DNA from: Prevotella sp. | Lineage (GTDB): Bacteria > Bacteroidota > Bacteroidia > Bacteroidales > Bacteroidaceae | Assembly: GCA_022775985.1 (NCBI GenBank) | Contig: JALFIM010000081.1 | Location: 1-37,250, forward strand | Length of the DNA stretch: 37,250 nt | Reading direction: 5' to 3' | In this document: positions 17,964 to 26,573 of the stretch, piece by piece | Numbering within the stretch: position 1 is the stretch's first letter | Layout of the letters: every line of letters starts with the position of its first letter | Notes under the pieces: generated by a model | What the model was told of the DNA's origin: nothing | The model's database searches: none | What the model saw: only the letters and a program-made list of their open reading frames with translations | Made by a program: the position numbers and the translations under genes

Positions 17964-18152
17964 ATGGCTAAGAAAGCAAAGGGCAATAGAGTGCAGGTCA
18001 TTCTGGAATGCACGGAGATGAAAGAGAGCGGAATGCCTGGCACAAGTCGCTATGTGACTACCAAGAACCGCAAGAATACTCCTGAACGTATGGAACTGAT
18101 GAAGTATAACCCAATCCTGAAGAAGATGACTCTTCACAAGGAGATAAAATAA
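17964..18152 (+). CDS. rpmG: Large-subunit ribosomal protein bL33
   Basis: A 62-residue basic protein starting [20 protein letters not shown] and containing [25 protein letters not shown], the canonical bL33 core. It lacks the four zinc-binding cysteines of the C+ form, having only one Cys, so it is a zinc-independent version. It lies 4 bp after rpmB and 13 bp before the DUF4295 gene, in one operon. Confidence 0.97.
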   Translation: MAKKAKGNRVQVILECTEMKESGMPGTSRYVTTKNRKNTPERMELMKYNPILKKMTLHKEIK

Positions 18153-18165
18153 TACATAATATAAC

Positions 18166-18324
18166 ATGGCAAAGAAAGCGGTCGCTACCCTCCACGAAGG
18201 ATCTACGGATGGTCGCGCATATACAAAGGTCATTAAGATGGTGAAGAGCCCTAAGACTGGCGCATACATATTCGATGAGCGCATGGTGCCCAACGAGGCA
18301 GTCAAGGACTTCTTCAAGAAATAA
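18166..18324 (+). CDS. DUF4295 small basic protein, likely ribosomal (bL38-like)
   Basis: A 52-residue protein, MAKKAVATLHEGSTDGR at the start and NEAVKDFFKK at the end. It is rich in lysine (9 of 52) and has no signal or membrane segment. The sequence and its place directly after rpmG match the Bacteroidetes DUF4295 family. I recall that a new large-subunit protein, bL38, was seen in the Flavobacterium johnsoniae ribosome structure, and I believe it corresponds to this family; that equation is from memory. It is short and easily missed in gene calling. A terminator hairpin follows 62 bp after the stop. Confidence 0.9.
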   Translation: MAKKAVATLHEGSTDGRAYTKVIKMVKSPKTGAYIFDERMVPNEAVKDFFKK

Positions 18325-18385
18325 GACATTTAGTTTTAATAAGTTATAAAGTCAAACTTTAAAACAACGTCTGTAAAATAATTTT

Positions 18386-18419
18386 AGGAGAGCATGTCAA
18401 GCGATTGATATGCTCTCTT
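18386..18419 (+). terminator. Terminator of the ribosomal protein operon
   Basis: Arms 18386-18400 and 18405-18419 pair over 15 bp, including a few G-T pairs, around the tetraloop GCGA. The right arm runs into TTTCGTCTT. It lies 62 bp after the DUF4295 stop. Confidence 0.7.
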
Positions 18420-18532
18420 TCGTCTTGGAAGTGCCGCACGGAGTGGGTGGCGCAGACTCGCTTTTGTTGGCCCATTTCATGGATGTGGCCGAAAAAACAT
18501 CGTCAAATACGCGCTATATCAAAAAAAATATG

Positions 18533-18540
18533 TAAGTTTG
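18533..18540 (+). promoter_or_regulatory. -7 promoter box upstream of the acidic orphan gene
   Basis: TAAGTTTG fits TAnnTTTG and lies 29 bp before the ATG at 18570. No good TTTG is found 19-21 bp upstream, so only the -7 half is supported. Confidence 0.45.
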
Positions 18541-18569
18541 CAAGATAATAATAACTATAAGTACGCATT

Positions 18570-19055
18570 ATGAAGGTTTCAGAACAAACATTGCAACAGA
18601 TTGAACGCTTCCTGAAGAAGATAGCCCAGAAGTTTCCTACGAGTGACGAGGCTTCGCTCGTGACAGACATACATATCGTGCTCTTTCAGGAAAGTGGTGA
18701 GCTGATAGCTTTTGACGATGACGACAATGAGGTGACGCGTTGCGTAGTAGAGCAATGGATTAATAATACCGATGAGCAGTTCTACCACGAGGCATGCACG
18801 GTGATGCGTGACTCTTGCGAGAAGATGCGTGACACCCTGGAGGGACTCGGCATAATGAAGCCGTACAGCCTCGTGCTTGAGAATGATGAGAGAGCTACGG
18901 TCGGAGAGTTGTTCCTTGCCGACAATGAGACGATAATCATCGGAGGAGACCTCATGAGCGGACTTGACGAGGATCTTGAGAACTTCATATCCAAGGTGAT
19001 GAAAGAAGGCATGGACGATATGAATAAGGTGACCATCGCCCCGGATGAGAATTGA
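18570..19055 (+). CDS. Acidic cytoplasmic protein of unknown function
   Basis: I do not recognise this 161-residue protein. It has no signal peptide or membrane segment. The composition is strongly acidic, with a run of four Asp at residues 49-52 (FDDDDNE) and acidic C-terminal parts (GLDEDLENF, MDDMNK). The pattern suggests an alpha/beta fold: an N-terminal helix (1-20), strand IHIVLFQ, helix 65-95, then strands around YSLVLEN and ETIIIGGDL. It is 71 bp upstream of the ACT-domain gene and is on the same strand, so a link with the ACT/PFL pair is possible but not shown. Confidence 0.75.
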   Translation: MKVSEQTLQQIERFLKKIAQKFPTSDEASLVTDIHIVLFQESGELIAFDDDDNEVTRCVVEQWINNTDEQFYHEACTVMRDSCEKMRDTLEGLGIMKPYSLVLENDERATVGELFLADNETIIIGGDLMSGLDEDLENFISKVMKEGMDDMNKVTIAPDEN

Positions 19056-19126
19056 TACATACACAAAGTTTATATATCGCGGTAGCGGCGTGCGTACGCA
19101 ACCGAAAATACATAACGATAGACAAA

Positions 19127-19399
19127 ATGAATAAGACGATTATTACAGTGGTCGGCAAGGATGCCATAGGCATCATAGCCAAAGTATGCAGTTATCTGGC
19201 AGAGAACAACCTCAATATCCTTGACATCTCGCAGACCATCGTGCAGGAGTATTTCAACATGATGATGATAGTGGATGTCACGAAACTGGAGAAACCGTTT
19301 GAGGTGATGTCGAAGGAGCTTGAGGATATAGGCTTGGGAATAGGCGTACAGGTGAAATGCCAGCGGGAGGACATCTTCGACATGATGCACCGCATCTGA
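19127..19399 (+). CDS. ACT-domain protein, UPF0237 family
   Basis: A 90-residue single ACT domain starting MNKTIITVVGKDAIGIIAKV, with the usual G-D/I-GI turn that forms a small-molecule (amino-acid-like) ligand site. Fold order is strand, helix (IIAKVCSYLAEN), strand (NILDISQ), strand (MMMIVDV), helix and strand. Length and sequence fit UPF0237 proteins such as S. pneumoniae SP_0238. The start at 19127 is preferred to the open frame back to 19052, whose product would be overlong. It is 128 bp ahead of the PFL/DUF711 gene; the same two families are adjacent in streptococci, which suggests a regulator-enzyme pair. The ligand is unknown. Confidence 0.9.
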   Translation: MNKTIITVVGKDAIGIIAKVCSYLAENNLNILDISQTIVQEYFNMMMIVDVTKLEKPFEVMSKELEDIGLGIGVQVKCQREDIFDMMHRI

Positions 19400-19527
19400 C
19401 CGATGTCGCCATGTGCTTTGGCGACAGGCATCAATTACAAGGTCTGGCATGAATGTGACAATGCATTCGGCGTTATAAATAATGATGTGGCTGGATGACG
19501 GCCACTGCAACAAATTTCAAGCTAAGG

Positions 19528-20892
19528 ATGATAAATATTTTTGAGGTCCTTGAGACCAATAAGATGATAGAGCGTGAGAACCTTGACGTGCGCACCATCA
19601 CTATGGGCATCAATCTGCTCGACTGTGCCGACGGCAATCTCGACAAGCTCTGTGACAACATACACGACAAGATAACGCGTCTCGCGAAAGACCTCGTGAG
19701 GACGGGAGAGGATATATCCAAGGAGTTCGGTATTCCTATCGTGAACAAGCGTATAGCGATAACGCCAATATCGCTGGTGGGCGGCGCGGCATGCAATACC
19801 GCGGACGACTATGTGCGTATAGCCAAGACGCTTGACAACACCGCCAGGGAACTTGGCGTGAACTTCCTCGGTGGCTACTCTGCCATCGTGTCGAAGGGCA
19901 TGAGCCATAGCGATGAGCTGCTTATAAGGTCTATACCGAAGGCCCTCGCGGAGACTGACTTCGTGTGCAGTTCCGTGAATGTAGGCTCCACAAAGACAGG
20001 TATCAATATGGATGCCGTGAGACTCATGGGAGAGACCATCAAGGAGACGGCCGCGCTGACAAAGGATGCCGCCTCTATTGGATGTGCCAAACTGGTGGTG
20101 CTGTGCAATGCTCCTGATGACAACCCGTTCATGGCAGGAGCCTTCCACGGCGTGTCGGAGCCCGATGCGGTGATAAGTGTCGGCGTGAGTGGCCCAGGTG
20201 TGGTGAAATACGCTCTTGAGAGTGTGCGCGGTGAGAGTTTCGAGACGCTCTGTGAGACCATTAAGCGCACGGCGTTCAAGATAACGCGTGTGGGGCAACT
20301 TGTGGCCAAGGAGGCTTCGCGTCGTCTGAACATACCGTTTGGCATTATCGACTTGTCGCTCGCGCCTACACCTGCCGTGGGCGACAGTGTGGCTGACATC
20401 CTCAAGGAGATAGGGCTTGAGCACCCCGGCGCTCCAGGTACTACGGCTGCGCTTGCCCTCCTTAATGACCAGGTGAAGAAGGGCGGCATCATGGCCTCGT
20501 CTTATGTCGGAGGACTGAGTGGCGCGTTCATCCCCGTGAGTGAGGATCAGGGCATGATAGATGCCGTGGAGGCTGGGGCCTTGACGATAGAGAAACTTGA
20601 GGCCATGACATGCGTTTGCTCTGTGGGACTCGATATGATAGCCATACCGGGAGACACCAAGGCTACCACTATATCCGGCATCATCGCTGACGAGGCAGCC
20701 ATTGGTATGGTCAACCAGAAAACTACCGCCGTGCGTGTGATACCGGCTTACGGCATGAAGGTGGGTGACAACGTGGACTTCGGCGGTCTGCTCGGGCATG
20801 CCCCGATAATGCATGTCAATACTTTCGGGTGTGACGACTTCGTGAACCGTGTGGGGCGTATTCCTGCTCCAGTGCATAGTTTCAAGAATTAA
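19528..20892 (+). CDS. PFL-family protein, UPF0210/DUF711
   Basis: The product is 454 residues from Met 19528 ([20 protein letters not shown]), the usual length for UPF0210. The family is named for similarity to the pyruvate-formate-lyase barrel, but no glycine-radical motif is visible and no activity is established. Gly-rich segments such as [15 protein letters not shown] and [21 protein letters not shown], and the C-terminal [12 protein letters not shown], are conserved landmarks. The alternative start at 19495 adds 11 residues. Because it lies next to a free ACT domain it may be an enzyme whose activity or assembly is controlled by an amino acid or similar ligand; that is inference. A terminator-like hairpin follows. 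Confidence 0.92.
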   Translation: MINIFEVLETNKMIERENLDVRTITMGINLLDCADGNLDKLCDNIHDKITRLAKDLVRTGEDISKEFGIPIVNKRIAITPISLVGGAACNTADDYVRIAKTLDNTARELGVNFLGGYSAIVSKGMSHSDELLIRSIPKALAETDFVCSSVNVGSTKTGINMDAVRLMGETIKETAALTKDAASIGCAKLVVLCNAPDDNPFMAGAFHGVSEPDAVISVGVSGPGVVKYALESVRGESFETLCETIKRTAFKITRVGQLVAKEASRRLNIPFGIIDLSLAPTPAVGDSVADILKEIGLEHPGAPGTTAALALLNDQVKKGGIMASSYVGGLSGAFIPVSEDQGMIDAVEAGALTIEKLEAMTCVCSVGLDMIAIPGDTKATTISGIIADEAAIGMVNQKTTAVRVIPAYGMKVGDNVDFGGLLGHAPIMHVNTFGCDDFVNRVGRIPAPVHSFKN

Positions 20893-20937
20893 GTGTAGCT
20901 GCGGATTCCGCATAGATTCCTGCTACATGTATGGATG

Positions 20938-20982
20938 GCATGGGTGAGACCCGTTTGCGTTTGTGATGAGTCTCTCCCATGC
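20938..20982 (+). terminator. Probable terminator after the PFL-family gene
   Basis: Arms 20938-20950 and 20970-20982 pair over 13 bp with one mismatch, with a 19-nt loop. ATACCACATTTTTATA follows. It sits 46 bp after the stop. The rest of the 300-bp gap to 21192 shows only a weak TAnnTTT-like box (TAACTTTA, 21179-21186) too near the next start to be convincing. Confidence 0.5.
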
Positions 20983-21192
20983 ATACCACATTTTTATACA
21001 TGCAAGCCTGTGGGTGGGCTTGATTGTTGCTGCTTACGGTGATTACGTGGCAGGTGATAGGCAGCCAGTAGTGGCTGTTGTGCCATAGACGACTTTATGG
21101 AAGTCATGGTATGGGGCGTGATGAGGTGCTGCCGCATAGGATGTGTGGCGTTTTATGCGTTGTTATTCATAAACTTTCTAACTTTAAACCTT

Positions 21193-22170
21193 ATGTATAG
21201 TTCTATTTCAAGAAGTTTGTTCGGTAATACGGCCGTGGCCTCGCTGCTCGTGCTGTGCTCGCTGTTCATGGCCGCATGTGACAAGGAGTATTCGCCAGAT
21301 GTTGATGGTGGTAATCCATCGGTGCCGTCGTATGCGAGTATAAGCATACGTGTCGCAGATGTCGATGGCCCGTCTTTTGATGCGGATGCGCAGACAGATG
21401 TCCGACAGGGTGGCCCGACGCGTGTGCTGAGACCGTTGGGCGAGTTGTGTGGCAGAATATCTTATGCTCTTTATACGGAAGCCAGCGACGGCACGGGCTT
21501 TGACAAGGTGGTGGAATCTGAGCAGAAGTCGGATGATGAGAGTTTCGGGCAGATGACGCTGACTGCCCCGAAGGGTAAGTACAGGCTGGTGGTCATAGCC
21601 CATAGTGGACTGAAAAAAGCTACGCTTACTAATCCAGAGAAGATTACATTTGACGGTAAGGTGACGGATACGTTCTACTCTTGCACGTCCTTGGAACTCG
21701 GTACGGAGACGACTGCCGATGTGCAGCTCAAGCGTGCTGTGGCCATGTTCCGCTTCGTGATAAGCGATAAGGTGCCGTCTGCTGTCAAGAAGATGCGATT
21801 CTACTACACAGGAGGCAGCAGTACGTTTGATGCTCTCTCTGGTTGTGGTATCGTCAATTCGAAGCAGACGGAGGCGCGGACTGTGTCTGCTGGAGCTTAT
21901 GATGGAGAGTCATCGTATGACGTGTACACTTTTCCGCGTGCCAATTCAGACGAGATAGATGTCACGGTGTCGGCACTCGGTGAGGATGATGCCGTGCTTT
22001 ATCAGCGCAAGTACAGTGGCGTGCCCGTAAGGATTAACTGTATGAGCCGATATACAGGCACGTTCTTCACGGAACCAGTGGTGCCTGGCGACTGCAGGTT
22101 TACGGTTTGGGCCGATGACCAGTGGGATAATGTCATGGACTTTAAGTATGATGCAGGCACATCGGAGTGA
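21193..22170 (+). CDS. FimB/Mfa2-family fimbrial lipoprotein
   Basis: A 325-residue exported lipoprotein. The start at 21193 gives a signal peptide with lipobox FMAAC, lipidated at Cys29, followed by a short Asp-rich tether. The mature part has the two-domain layout of Mfa2/FimB proteins: an N-terminal half with ISYALYTEA and LTAPKGKYRLVVIAH, and a second with LKRAVAMFRFVISDKVPSAVKKM and a YYTGGSSTFDALSGCG turn. In Porphyromonas these proteins anchor and end type V fimbriae at the outer membrane. No major fimbrillin (FimA/Mfa1) gene is adjacent, so it may act with a distant locus or be an orphan adhesin. The open frame to 21097 is not used. Confidence 0.85.
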   Translation: MYSSISRSLFGNTAVASLLVLCSLFMAACDKEYSPDVDGGNPSVPSYASISIRVADVDGPSFDADAQTDVRQGGPTRVLRPLGELCGRISYALYTEASDGTGFDKVVESEQKSDDESFGQMTLTAPKGKYRLVVIAHSGLKKATLTNPEKITFDGKVTDTFYSCTSLELGTETTADVQLKRAVAMFRFVISDKVPSAVKKMRFYYTGGSSTFDALSGCGIVNSKQTEARTVSAGAYDGESSYDVYTFPRANSDEIDVTVSALGEDDAVLYQRKYSGVPVRINCMSRYTGTFFTEPVVPGDCRFTVWADDQWDNVMDFKYDAGTSE

Positions 22171-22300
22171 CGGAGTTGGTTTTGCGGTCTGCATGCTTGT
22201 CGTGGCTCTTGGGCGGCTTGGCGGCTTTTGGCGCAGACTGTGTTCAGGCATACCTGTAAGTACCATTAACTAAAAATAACATTTTGTGGGGCTTCGTTGC

Positions 22301-22331
22301 TTGTGGGAGTCGTGGAAAATGCTTACCTTTA
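22301..22331 (+). promoter_or_regulatory. Promoter for gyrA
   Basis: TTG at 22301-22303 and TACCTTTA at 22324-22331, spacer 20, fit the Bacteroidetes pattern with the last G of the -7 box replaced by A. It gives a leader of about 100 nt before the gyrA ATG. No riboswitch-like fold is evident in that leader. Confidence 0.5.
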
Positions 22332-22438
22332 CACAATAAAAAGACGCCGAAATGCGCTTATACGCGAAATAAATGGCTTTTTGAGCGATTTTATGGAAAA
22401 ACGGTGTCGTGGATGAGAAAAGTAAACAATAGATATTA

Positions 22439-25051
22439 ATGGACGAAAATCAGACGATTGATTTTGACCGTATAAGAAAGGTCAACATTGAGGATGAGAT
22501 GAAATCCTCTTACATCGACTACAGTATGTCGGTGATTGTCTCGCGTGCTCTGCCTGATGTGCGCGATGGCTTCAAGCCGGTACACCGCCGTATCCTTTAC
22601 GGTATGCTCGGAATCGGAAACACAAGCAATAATCCATATAAGAAGTGTGCGCGTGTCGTAGGAGAGGTGCTCGGTAAGTACCACCCTCATGGCGACAGCT
22701 CGGTGTATGGAGCCCTTGTCCGTATGGGACAGGACTGGAACATGCGCTATATGCTTGTAGACGGTCATGGCAACTTTGGCTCGGTGGATGGCGACTCACC
22801 TGCCGCCATGCGATATACTGAGTGTCGACTCTCTAAGATGGGTGAGCATGTGATGGATGACCTTGAGAAGGACACCGTGGACATGATGCCAAACTTTGAC
22901 GATACCCTGCTTGAGCCATCGGTCATGCCTACAAAGGTGCCTAATCTGCTGGTCAATGGCGGAAACGGTATCGCTGTCGGAATGGCGACGAATATACCTA
23001 CACATAATCTCGGAGAAGTCATCGATGGCTGCTGTGCTTATATAGACAATCCTGATATTGACACTGACGGACTCATGAAGTACATCAAGGCCCCTGACTT
23101 CCCAACAGGTGCCTATATCTATGGCCTCCAGGGTGTTAAGGATGCTTATGAGACAGGCCGTGGAAGAGTGGTGTTGCGTGCCAAATCGGAGATTGAGAGC
23201 GGAGAAAGTCATGACAAGATAGTCGTGACAGAGATACCTTATGGTGTGAACAAGGCACAATTGGTATCAAATATCGCTGACTTGGTGAAAGAAGGCAAGA
23301 TAGACGGCATTTCAAATGTCAACGATGAGTCTGGCCGTCAAGGCATGCGAATCGTTGTGGATGTTAAGCGTGATGCCAACGCCAACGTGATACTCAATAA
23401 GTTGTATAAGCTGACGGCAATGCAAAGTTCATTCTCTGTCAACTGTATTGCGTTGGTGAAAGGACGTCCGCGTCTGCTCTCGCTCAAGGATTGCGTGAGA
23501 TACTTCATTGACCATCGACATGATGTCACTATCCGACGGACTAAATTCGATCTGAAGAAAGCTCAGGACCGTGCACACATCATTGAGGGACTGATCATAG
23601 CATGTGACAACATTGACGAGGTGGTACATATAATACGTGGAAGCAAGACTCCTGTCGATGCGCAGCGCAACTTGGAGAACCGCTTCCAGCTTGATGAGGT
23701 ACAGTCTAAGGCAATAGTTGATATGCGCTTGTCGCAGTTGACAGGTCTGCGTATGGATCAGTTGAGAGGTGAGTATGAGGAGTTGGAGAAGCTCATAGCA
23801 CATTTGCAGGCAATACTTGATGACCCTGAGTTGTGTAAGAAGGTGATGAAGGATGAACTCCTTGAAGTGAAGGAGAAATACGGTGATGCCCGTCGCACGG
23901 AAATCAAGCCGTATGAGCATGAGTTCAATGCGGAGGACTTCTATCCCAACGACCCTGTGGTGATAACGGTAAGCCATCTCGGCTACATCAAGCGTACGGC
24001 ACTGAGCGAGTTCCGTGAGCAGGCAAGAGGTGGCGTGGGTGCAAAGGGCGCACGCACCCGTGAGCAAGACTTCACCGAAAGCATATACCCGGCCACAATG
24101 CATCAGACCATGCTGTTCTTCACGCGCAAGGGCCGCTGCTATTGGCTCAAATGCTATGAGATACCTGAAGGCGACAAGAACTTCAAGGGTAGGGCAATAC
24201 AGAATATGCTCAATATAGATAGCGATGATTCGGTGAATGCTATGCTGCGCTTGAGAGGGCTTGATGACGAGGAGTTCGTGAAGTCGCATTATGTAGTATT
24301 CGCTACTAAGAACGGAACTGTCAAGAAGACGTGTCTGGAGGCTTATTCGCGTCCGCGTGCCAATGGCGTAAATGCCATTAACATCGTTGATGGTGATGAG
24401 GTCGTAGACGTACGTCTTACTAACGGCAAGAACGAGCTTATACTGGCTAATAGAAACGGACGCGCTGTGAGATTCAATGAGAGTGATGTGCGTGTCATGG
24501 GCCGTGTGTCAACAGGTGTCCGTGGAATGAGGCTTGACGACGGCGACGACGCAGTCGTAGGCATGATAGTGGTGAATGACGCATCGTCTGAGACCGTCAT
24601 GGTAGTCAGTGAGAACGGATATGGTAAACGCTCGCAGGTAGAGGACTACCGTAAGACATCACGTGGTGGTAAGGGCGTAAAGACCCTCAGCATAACAGAT
24701 AAGACAGGACGGCTTGTGGCGATAAAGAATGTCACGGACCAGAATGACCTCATGATTATCAACCGTAGTGGCATAGCCATCAGGTTGTCTGTTGCAGAAT
24801 GCCGTGTCATGGGACGGGCCACTCAGGGTGTCAGACTTATCAACCTGACAAAGAAGAATGACATCATCGCAAGCGTCTGCAAAGTGATGAGCAGTGAGCT
24901 TGAGGCAACGGCAGAGGAGGAAAGCCGCAATAAGTTTGCTGACTCTCAGAGTGCCATCAAGGAGGACAATGAGTCCGTAGAACCTTCAAGCAAGGGTGTC
25001 GTAGAGCAGGATTTGTTTGCATCGGACATTCTTGATGATGAAGATAAGTGA
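22439..25051 (+). CDS. gyrA: DNA gyrase subunit A
   Basis: GyrA is the DNA-cleaving subunit of gyrase, the type II topoisomerase that introduces negative supercoils. The catalytic tyrosine is Tyr126 (AAMRYTE). The quinolone region reads [17 protein letters not shown]; Ser87 matches E. coli Ser83, but Gly91 replaces E. coli Asp87 and His110 (VDGHGNF) replaces E. coli Gln106. The C-terminal beta-pinwheel has six blade-like repeats, and a GyrA-box-like QARGGVG is near residue 530. This box supports GyrA over ParC, although it is looser than QRRGGKG. The acidic tail ends DILDDEDK. At 870 residues the length is normal. There is no gyrB nearby. Confidence 0.93.
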   Translation: MDENQTIDFDRIRKVNIEDEMKSSYIDYSMSVIVSRALPDVRDGFKPVHRRILYGMLGIGNTSNNPYKKCARVVGEVLGKYHPHGDSSVYGALVRMGQDWNMRYMLVDGHGNFGSVDGDSPAAMRYTECRLSKMGEHVMDDLEKDTVDMMPNFDDTLLEPSVMPTKVPNLLVNGGNGIAVGMATNIPTHNLGEVIDGCCAYIDNPDIDTDGLMKYIKAPDFPTGAYIYGLQGVKDAYETGRGRVVLRAKSEIESGESHDKIVVTEIPYGVNKAQLVSNIADLVKEGKIDGISNVNDESGRQGMRIVVDVKRDANANVILNKLYKLTAMQSSFSVNCIALVKGRPRLLSLKDCVRYFIDHRHDVTIRRTKFDLKKAQDRAHIIEGLIIACDNIDEVVHIIRGSKTPVDAQRNLENRFQLDEVQSKAIVDMRLSQLTGLRMDQLRGEYEELEKLIAHLQAILDDPELCKKVMKDELLEVKEKYGDARRTEIKPYEHEFNAEDFYPNDPVVITVSHLGYIKRTALSEFREQARGGVGAKGARTREQDFTESIYPATMHQTMLFFTRKGRCYWLKCYEIPEGDKNFKGRAIQNMLNIDSDDSVNAMLRLRGLDDEEFVKSHYVVFATKNGTVKKTCLEAYSRPRANGVNAINIVDGDEVVDVRLTNGKNELILANRNGRAVRFNESDVRVMGRVSTGVRGMRLDDGDDAVVGMIVVNDASSETVMVVSENGYGKRSQVEDYRKTSRGGKGVKTLSITDKTGRLVAIKNVTDQNDLMIINRSGIAIRLSVAECRVMGRATQGVRLINLTKKNDIIASVCKVMSSELEATAEEESRNKFADSQSAIKEDNESVEPSSKGVVEQDLFASDILDDEDK

Positions 25052-25064
25052 TGATTGTTTGTTG

Positions 25065-25103
25065 ACACAATGGCAAGAGTCGTACGATGCCTTGCCGTTG
25101 TGT
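25065..25103 (+). terminator. Probable gyrA terminator
   Basis: Arms 25065-25077 and 25091-25103 pair over 13 bp with one G-T pair, around a 13-nt loop. The stem can extend with G-T pairs. It sits 14 bp after the gyrA stop. There is no long T-run after it, so it may be partly read through into the TPR gene at 25146. Confidence 0.5.
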
Positions 25104-25145
25104 TGATAATATAAAAGAGAACACAATTTTTTAAAAGTTAAAACT

Positions 25146-26357
25146 ATGAAGAAGATTTTGTTAGTTGTCGCTATGGCAGTAGCTGCCACTTCGACATTTG
25201 CTCAAGGCGATGCTCTTAAGGCACTGCTGAAGGCTAAGACTTATTCAGAGGCTAAGAGTATCTTGAATGGAGGACTCGCGTCGATGACAAACGACCAGAA
25301 GGCCAAGGCTTATAATAAGATGGTGCAGCTCTCCATGGAGAAGATACACAAGGAGGAGGCTATCATCAGCGGTAACCAGGTGGCCCAGCAGCTGAAGCAG
25401 GATAAGATAGAGCCCTATGATACAGTAGGCTATTGCAATGCTATCTATACAGCACTGAGAGATGCTATCGAGTGTGACAAGTACGATAACATGCCCAATG
25501 CCAAAGGCAAGGTCGCTCCTAAGTTCCACAAGGCCAATCAGGAGGCATTGTGGGGACTGCGCACAAACCTCATCAACGCAGGCCAGGATGCTTCACGTCT
25601 CAACAACCAGAATGAGGCATACAAGTTTTTCTCTATGTATGTAGAGAGCTCAACCGCTCCTCTTTTCGCTGACCGTGACAAGTCTAAGGGCGTTGACCAG
25701 TATGTAGGTGAGGTGGCTCGCGTAAGTGCTGTCATAGCATTCCAGAACAAGGACATGGAGACTGCCAACAAGTATTGTGATGTGGCTCTGAAGGACACCG
25801 CATCGTACAAGGATGCGCTCAATCTTAAGATGTACCTCATGCAGCAGGGACTCAAGACACGTGAGGACTCTGTGAAATGCGTGCAGCAGTTTGAGACGTT
25901 GTATGCCAATGACAAGAGCGAGACTATCTTCAGCAACTATGCAAGCATGCTTGGAAATCTTGGAATGAAGGATAAGCAGGCTCAGGTGATAAGCGAGAAA
26001 CTCGCTGAGAATCCCAACTGTTTCTCAGCCTATGCCATCAAGGGACAGACCGAGATGAATGATTCTCAGTGGGATGCCGCAGTGGAGGATTTCAAGAAAG
26101 CCATTCAGGCAGATCCTAAGAAACCGCTTATCTATACATTCTTGGGCTATTGCCTCAACCAGAAGGCTGCTGGTTTAGGTACGCTCGCCGAGCAGAAGAA
26201 AGTGCTTGAGGAGTCAGTGAAGTATCTTGAGAAAGCACGTGAGCTTGACCCAGACCGCAGCGAGGCAAAGTGGGGCTATCCTCTTTATCAGTGCTACTAC
26301 ACGCTGTATGGCGAGAATGACAGCCGTACAAAGGAAGTAAAGGCTTTGTGTGAGTAA
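25146..26357 (+). CDS. Exported TPR-repeat protein
   Basis: A 403-residue protein with a clear signal peptide (MKKILLVVAMAVAATSTFAQ). The mature part is helix-rich and predicted to form TPR-type solenoid repeats. The clearest units are near the C-terminus: FSAYAIKGQTEMNDSQWDAA, ADPKKPLIYTFLGYC and a terminal YLEKARELDPDRSEA. It has no catalytic motif, so a scaffold or protein-binding role in the periplasm is the likely function. The next gene but one (26574) encodes a divergent paralogue, sharing GKVxPKxxK near residue 120 and WGxPLY near the C-terminus. A strong terminator follows at 26408. Confidence 0.85.
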   Translation: MKKILLVVAMAVAATSTFAQGDALKALLKAKTYSEAKSILNGGLASMTNDQKAKAYNKMVQLSMEKIHKEEAIISGNQVAQQLKQDKIEPYDTVGYCNAIYTALRDAIECDKYDNMPNAKGKVAPKFHKANQEALWGLRTNLINAGQDASRLNNQNEAYKFFSMYVESSTAPLFADRDKSKGVDQYVGEVARVSAVIAFQNKDMETANKYCDVALKDTASYKDALNLKMYLMQQGLKTREDSVKCVQQFETLYANDKSETIFSNYASMLGNLGMKDKQAQVISEKLAENPNCFSAYAIKGQTEMNDSQWDAAVEDFKKAIQADPKKPLIYTFLGYCLNQKAAGLGTLAEQKKVLEESVKYLEKARELDPDRSEAKWGYPLYQCYYTLYGENDSRTKEVKALCE

Positions 26358-26407
26358 ATTTCACCACGCTTAGCTGTATGTCCTGAAATGGGCATATTTG
26401 CATGAAA

Positions 26408-26445
26408 TCACCTTTCCGTATGATAGTTGTAATACGGAAAGGTGA
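26408..26445 (+). terminator. Terminator after the first TPR gene
   Basis: Perfect 14-bp stem, arms 26408-26421 and 26432-26445, with a 10-nt loop, then CTTTTGAGTTTT. It separates the two TPR paralogues into different transcription units. Confidence 0.8.
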
Positions 26446-26573
26446 CTTTTGAGTTTTCGTCTCATGGTAATTGTTGGTCTGATGAGACTTGTTTTGAGTG
26501 TGCTTAGGATAGAATCTTGGCTTGAAAGAAATTGTATATCCAGCAATATTTGAACATAAAGATTTAAGGAATT

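Noticed and set aside
19522..20913. Minus-strand frame of 463 codons opposite the PFL-family gene
   Set aside because: It mirrors the codon pattern of the real gene, has no recognisable motif and no promoter or start context.
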